Shown here: one piece after another, positions 61,060 to 64,000 of the stretch
How positions within the stretch are numbered: position 1 is the first letter of the stretch
How the letters are laid out: every line of letters begins with the position of its first letter
DNA from: Mycetocola tolaasinivorans
GTDB lineage: Bacteria; Actinomycetota; Actinomycetes; Actinomycetales; Microbacteriaceae
Reading direction: 5' to 3'
NCBI RefSeq assembly: GCF_003667565.1
Contig: NZ_RCUX01000010.1
Coordinates: 1-64,000, forward strand
Length of the DNA: 64,000 nucleotides
Notes under the pieces: model-generated
What the model was told of the DNA's origin: nothing
Databases searched by the model: none
Seen by the model: the letters and a program-made list of their open reading frames with translations, nothing else
Made by a program: the position numbers and the translations under genes

Positions 61060-61757
61060 GCACCGATCAGCGCACCCCCGATGCCACGGAAACCGAGCGC
61101 ACCCCGCTGATTCGCCGGCTGTTCCGCACCCGCACCTCACGGATCGTGACCACCGCCGTGCTGGCCGCCATCACCGGCTTCGCGCTGCTGGGCGGCCCGG
61201 GCACCATCGCCTACCTCAGCGATCAGGCAGAGGGCCCCAGCGCCACGATCTCGGCCGCCGCGGGTCTCACCGCCACCGCCACCGCGAAGGTCGACACCGT
61301 GACCACCGGCTCTTCCCGCTTCACCGTGGCCGCGCCCGGCACCGGCATCGTCCCGGGCGTGCGCGCCCAGCGAATCAGCTTCGTCGTGACCGCTGGCGCC
61401 AGCAACCCCACCCAGACCGTGGTTGCGGGCAAGATCTCGGCCACCGCCACCCCGCTGGGCGTCACGATGTGGGGGCGCGGCGCGCTCCTCATCGGCTCGG
61501 AGGGCACCGCCGGCTGCGTCGTGAGCGACGCCCGCCTGGTGGAGGGAAAGCTCATCGCCGATGTGTCAATGTCCGCCGGAGCAACCCTGAAGGCCGGGGA
61601 GAGCTGCACGATCACCGTCAACGTTGCCGTGCCGGCGACCCTCGCCGATGGCACCGATGTGGCCCGCGAAATGCGCGCCCAGCAGAAGGCCCCCGTCGCA
61701 AGCTTCGCGCTGGATGCAACCCTGACCCAGGTACCCCGATCGGAGGAGCGCCCGTGA
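61056..61757 (+). CDS. Alternate-type signal protein 3
   Basis: A 233-residue secreted protein with a longer cytosolic lead (about 28 residues), a hydrophobic signal (TTAVLAAITGFALLGG) and the motif GPGTIAYLSDQAEG, equivalent to GAGTLAYWTD in the two fibre proteins. The body is beta-rich, with two cysteines that may pair (EGTAGCVVSDA and AGESCTITV). GTG start overlapping the previous stop. Probably a minor or anchoring component of the same surface structure. Confidence 0.75.
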   Translation: MSTDQRTPDATETERTPLIRRLFRTRTSRIVTTAVLAAITGFALLGGPGTIAYLSDQAEGPSATISAAAGLTATATAKVDTVTTGSSRFTVAAPGTGIVPGVRAQRISFVVTAGASNPTQTVVAGKISATATPLGVTMWGRGALLIGSEGTAGCVVSDARLVEGKLIADVSMSAGATLKAGESCTITVNVAVPATLADGTDVAREMRAQQKAPVASFALDATLTQVPRSEERP

Positions 61758-62689
61758 AGCTTCGTCCCCGCATGATCGCGCTCGGCGTCGGGCTCGCCCT
61801 CGTCGCCGTGGGTATTCCCACCGCCGTGACCGGTGCCGCCCTGAACGTTTCCGTCTCGGCCACCGCCGACACCGCAATGGGTTCCTACTGCACCGTTCCG
61901 GACAGCACGGTCAAGAAAAACGTCTACTCGCTCTCCGACTTCCAGCAGGTCGGCGATACCCGCATGCTCATCGTCCCGGTCGTGCGCAGCGCACAGTACC
62001 TGCCCACCGAGGGCATCGAGGCATCGCCCGGTCAGCTCGGTGTGCGGCTCTGGGGCTGCGCCGACACACTGCCCGCCGGTTCCGTGAAGGTAACCGCCTG
62101 GCGCTCCACCGAGACCCCGGCTCGCACCGACTTCTCGGTCATGCCCGCCGGCGGCAACTATGCCGTCGCCCGGGTGAACCCCACGAGCACCCTCGGCACA
62201 TCGCTGCGTCAGTTGCACGCGGGCGATGCTACGGTCCCGGCCGGTGCACCGGCCGGAGGCCCCCAGGCCGCGCCGATCCCGACCTCCACCGCACGGTTCT
62301 CCTGGATCGTTGACGCCTCCCGAAACAGCGGTGCCCGCGCGGGTGCCGCCGCGGCCTGCACCGGGATCAACTGCGTCGCCCTGCCCTCCGCCGCTGCCCC
62401 GATCAACACAGTGTTCTCCGGAAACGCCGCGGCTCCCGCGTCGGGTGCGGTCAACGCAAACTCGGCCGTGTACTTCGCCGGAAACTACTACGCTCCCGGT
62501 GGCACCTGGCCGAACGGTTCGAACGGAAAGCCCGCGGCCCCCGCCGTGCGCAACACCGTGCTGAGCACCCCAGCCGCGGGTGCAAACCCGCTCGCTGACA
62601 CCACCGGCAACGTTTTGCAGTGGGTGGTCCTGGAATGGACCGGCGCCACCGCTCCGTCGACCTTTGAGATTGAGGTGTTTGCCGGATGA
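61754..62689 (+). CDS. Secreted Ala/Pro-rich surface protein
   Basis: A 311-residue protein with an N-terminal signal (MIALGVGLALVAVGIPTAVTGA) starting at GTG, which overlaps the previous stop. The mature part is rich in Ala, Pro, Gly and Thr, has four cysteines (GSYCTVPD, LWGCADTL, AAACTGINCVAL) and a beta-rich C-terminal block (GNVLQWVVLEWTGATAPSTFEIEV). No family recognised. Its place in the operon suggests a cap, adhesin or linker of the fibre. Confidence 0.7.
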   Translation: MKLRPRMIALGVGLALVAVGIPTAVTGAALNVSVSATADTAMGSYCTVPDSTVKKNVYSLSDFQQVGDTRMLIVPVVRSAQYLPTEGIEASPGQLGVRLWGCADTLPAGSVKVTAWRSTETPARTDFSVMPAGGNYAVARVNPTSTLGTSLRQLHAGDATVPAGAPAGGPQAAPIPTSTARFSWIVDASRNSGARAGAAAACTGINCVALPSAAAPINTVFSGNAAAPASGAVNANSAVYFAGNYYAPGGTWPNGSNGKPAAPAVRNTVLSTPAAGANPLADTTGNVLQWVVLEWTGATAPSTFEIEVFAG

Positions 62690-63333
62690 GTCTGCGCAGG
62701 ATCGTGGCGGGCGGGGCGCTCGCCCTCGCGCTGACCGTCGCCGTACCCACCGTCGCGCTGGCCAGCCCGGCCGATCGCTCGATCGAACTGACCGGAAGCG
62801 GCCACGGCGAAATCGGCGACATGTTCGGTGCCCAGCTGCTGATCCCCGGTAGCCGGATCTCCGCCGACTTCAACGTGGTGCGCCGCGGTGGGGGAGTGTC
62901 CTCGCTCTCGATGGAGATGCTCGCGGATCTGGACCCGAAGGGTGCGCTGGGTCAGGCGGCCCTCGTCACCGTACGGACCCCGCTGGCCGAGGAAACCTCG
63001 GTTCTCGGTGATCTTCTGCTCGCGCACTCCACGATGGATCTGGGCACCGGATCCGAGCAGGTGACCCCGGTTCACCTCGAGATCGCCCTGCCTGCGGAGT
63101 CTGGCAACGGCACCATGGCACGCACCGTGCCCTTCCGTATTCGGGTGACCGCCCAGGATCGCACCGCCACGCCGGAGGTGATTCCCGCGGGACACGGCTC
63201 GGTGGGTAACGGATCGGGCTGGCTCTCCGAGACCGGTTCGAACACCGGGGTGTGGCCCTGGATCGGCGGAATTACGCTCGTTATCGGTGCCGCGGCGCTG
63301 ATTGTGGCCCGCCGCAGACGCTCCCGCGACTAG
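62686..63333 (+). CDS. Cell-wall-anchored protein with LSETG sorting-like signal
   Basis: A 215-residue protein with a standard signal peptide (ending TVALAS), a beta-rich body and a C-terminal sorting signal: LSETG, a hydrophobic helix (WIGGITLVIGAAALIVA) and a RRRRSRD tail. LSETG is a variant of LPxTG/LAxTG. This would be the sortase-linked anchor of the operon's surface structure. No sortase gene is inside the window. ATGA overlap with the previous gene. Confidence 0.78.
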   Translation: MSLRRIVAGGALALALTVAVPTVALASPADRSIELTGSGHGEIGDMFGAQLLIPGSRISADFNVVRRGGGVSSLSMEMLADLDPKGALGQAALVTVRTPLAEETSVLGDLLLAHSTMDLGTGSEQVTPVHLEIALPAESGNGTMARTVPFRIRVTAQDRTATPEVIPAGHGSVGNGSGWLSETGSNTGVWPWIGGITLVIGAAALIVARRRRSRD

Positions 63334-63458
63334 CGACTCATCCCCGATGCTCGTCTGATTCGGAGCATTCCCACGGCTTTCTGACGCATTTCGGTGCACC
63401 GGAGGGTAGGCTGGACGAACGGCGTTTTTCCCCGCCGCAGTCAGGGAGTACCAGCAGG

Positions 63459-64000
63459 ATGACCACCGAGACGATCCGCACCGCGGTCGTGATCGAAGAT
63501 GACCCCGATATTCGCGGTCTGATCACCACGATTTTGACGCAGGCTGGCTTTGCCGTTGCCACGTCGCCGAGCGGGATCGAGGGCGTGGAGCTGGTTCGTA
63601 CCCAGAAGCCCAGCATCGTCACCCTCGATATTGGTCTGCTCGATATCGACGGCCTCGAGGTCGCCCGGCGCATCCGTCTCTTCAGCGACTGCTACATCGT
63701 GATGCTCACGGCTCAGGCCGATGAGGTAGACATCCTCTTTGGTCTCGAGTCCGGTGCCGATGACTACCTCGCCAAGCCCTTCCGCCCGCGCGAACTGCGC
63801 GCCCGGATCGAGGCAATGATGCGGCGTCCGCGCGGCGGCATCGCGCCCGAGGCCCCGGCCGTTTCCGAGGCCCCACCCGCGGGTTCGGTGGCCACCCCCG
63901 CCGCGGCACCCGCCGTCGGGACACCCGCCGCCGCGGCCGGAAACGACCGCAGCTTCGTCCACAACGGGCTCGTGCTCGACCGCGATACCCGCACCGTGGA
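63459..64000 (+). CDS. OmpR-type response regulator, N-terminal part
   Basis: The gene runs off the window after 180 codons. The receiver domain has the acidic pair Asp14-Asp15, phospho-acceptor Asp57 in VTLDIGLLD and Lys106 in YLAKPF. An unusually long Ala/Pro-rich linker (about residues 118-162) leads to the beginning of what looks like a winged-helix effector domain (FVHNGLVLDRDTRTVD). The start is ATG with AGGGAG upstream. It may control the fibre operon it follows. Confidence 0.85.
   Translation, partial: MTTETIRTAVVIEDDPDIRGLITTILTQAGFAVATSPSGIEGVELVRTQKPSIVTLDIGLLDIDGLEVARRIRLFSDCYIVMLTAQADEVDILFGLESGADDYLAKPFRPRELRARIEAMMRRPRGGIAPEAPAVSEAPPAGSVATPAAAPAVGTPAAAAGNDRSFVHNGLVLDRDTRTV

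Overview
This window is a stretch of high-GC Gram-positive chromosome. Dense, overlapping gene pairs, frequent GTG starts, DtxR/IdeR-type iron boxes, a DUF3151 gene beside purA and a SipW-type fibre locus all fit an actinobacterium, most likely Microbacteriaceae; the family assignment is inference. No tRNA, rRNA, CRISPR array, integrase or transposase was recognised.

Layout. 1-7.9 kb: the 3' end of rplA, a DapA-fold aldolase, a quinone-type oxidoreductase, a divergent siderophore uptake locus (two permeases and a binding lipoprotein, no ATPase), a VanX-type dipeptidase and a YqaJ-type nuclease. 8-11.5 kb: an MFS drug exporter with its MarR repressor, and a membrane-anchored EEP phosphatase/nuclease. 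11.5-18.9 kb: two MacB/FtsX-type ABC modules and a two-component system. A direct-repeat motif with 11-bp period lies in both promoter regions and ties the system to the modules. 19-23.9 kb: a fused ABC exporter, DUF1349, GntR, Nudix and AlkD-like proteins. 23.9-30.6 kb: two paralogous MerR/MFS cassettes flank a LacI-RpiB-MHS transporter module. 30.6-35.9 kb: one operon of LacI regulator, nucleoside hydrolase and a complete ECF transporter, apparently for nucleoside salvage. 36-45.5 kb: LysR, an F420-reductase-like protein, a complete ferric siderophore import and hydrolysis operon under a good iron box, a divergent AraC regulator, and an FMN reductase. 45.7-49 kb: a glycine-betaine/choline-type ABC operon. 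49-50.6 kb: a solitary HipB-like regulator and a CPBP protease.

50.7-54.7 kb is an accessory island with visibly more A/T than its neighbours. It is bounded by a 104-bp direct repeat (101/104 identical) that carries the shared CPBP/argG terminator and the last codons of argG. It holds five tightly coupled genes: a small secreted two-cysteine protein, a lipoprotein, a MacA-like adaptor, an ABC ATPase and an FtsX-like permease. This looks like a compact export system for an unrecognised secreted protein.

54.8-64 kb: argG, DUF3151, purA, then a SipW-type signal peptidase followed by three alternate-signal fibre-type proteins, a larger secreted protein, a sortase-type surface protein and the start of a response regulator. 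The 0.6-kb gap before the first fibre gene is the most unusual sequence here. It carries two large GGGGGACA/TGTCCCCC hairpins and then an array of about eight small stem-loops in which the stems change by compensation while the loop core CCCGAAA (or CCCCAA) stays constant. This resembles an array of RNA-level binding sites and is the leading candidate for an undescribed regulatory element.
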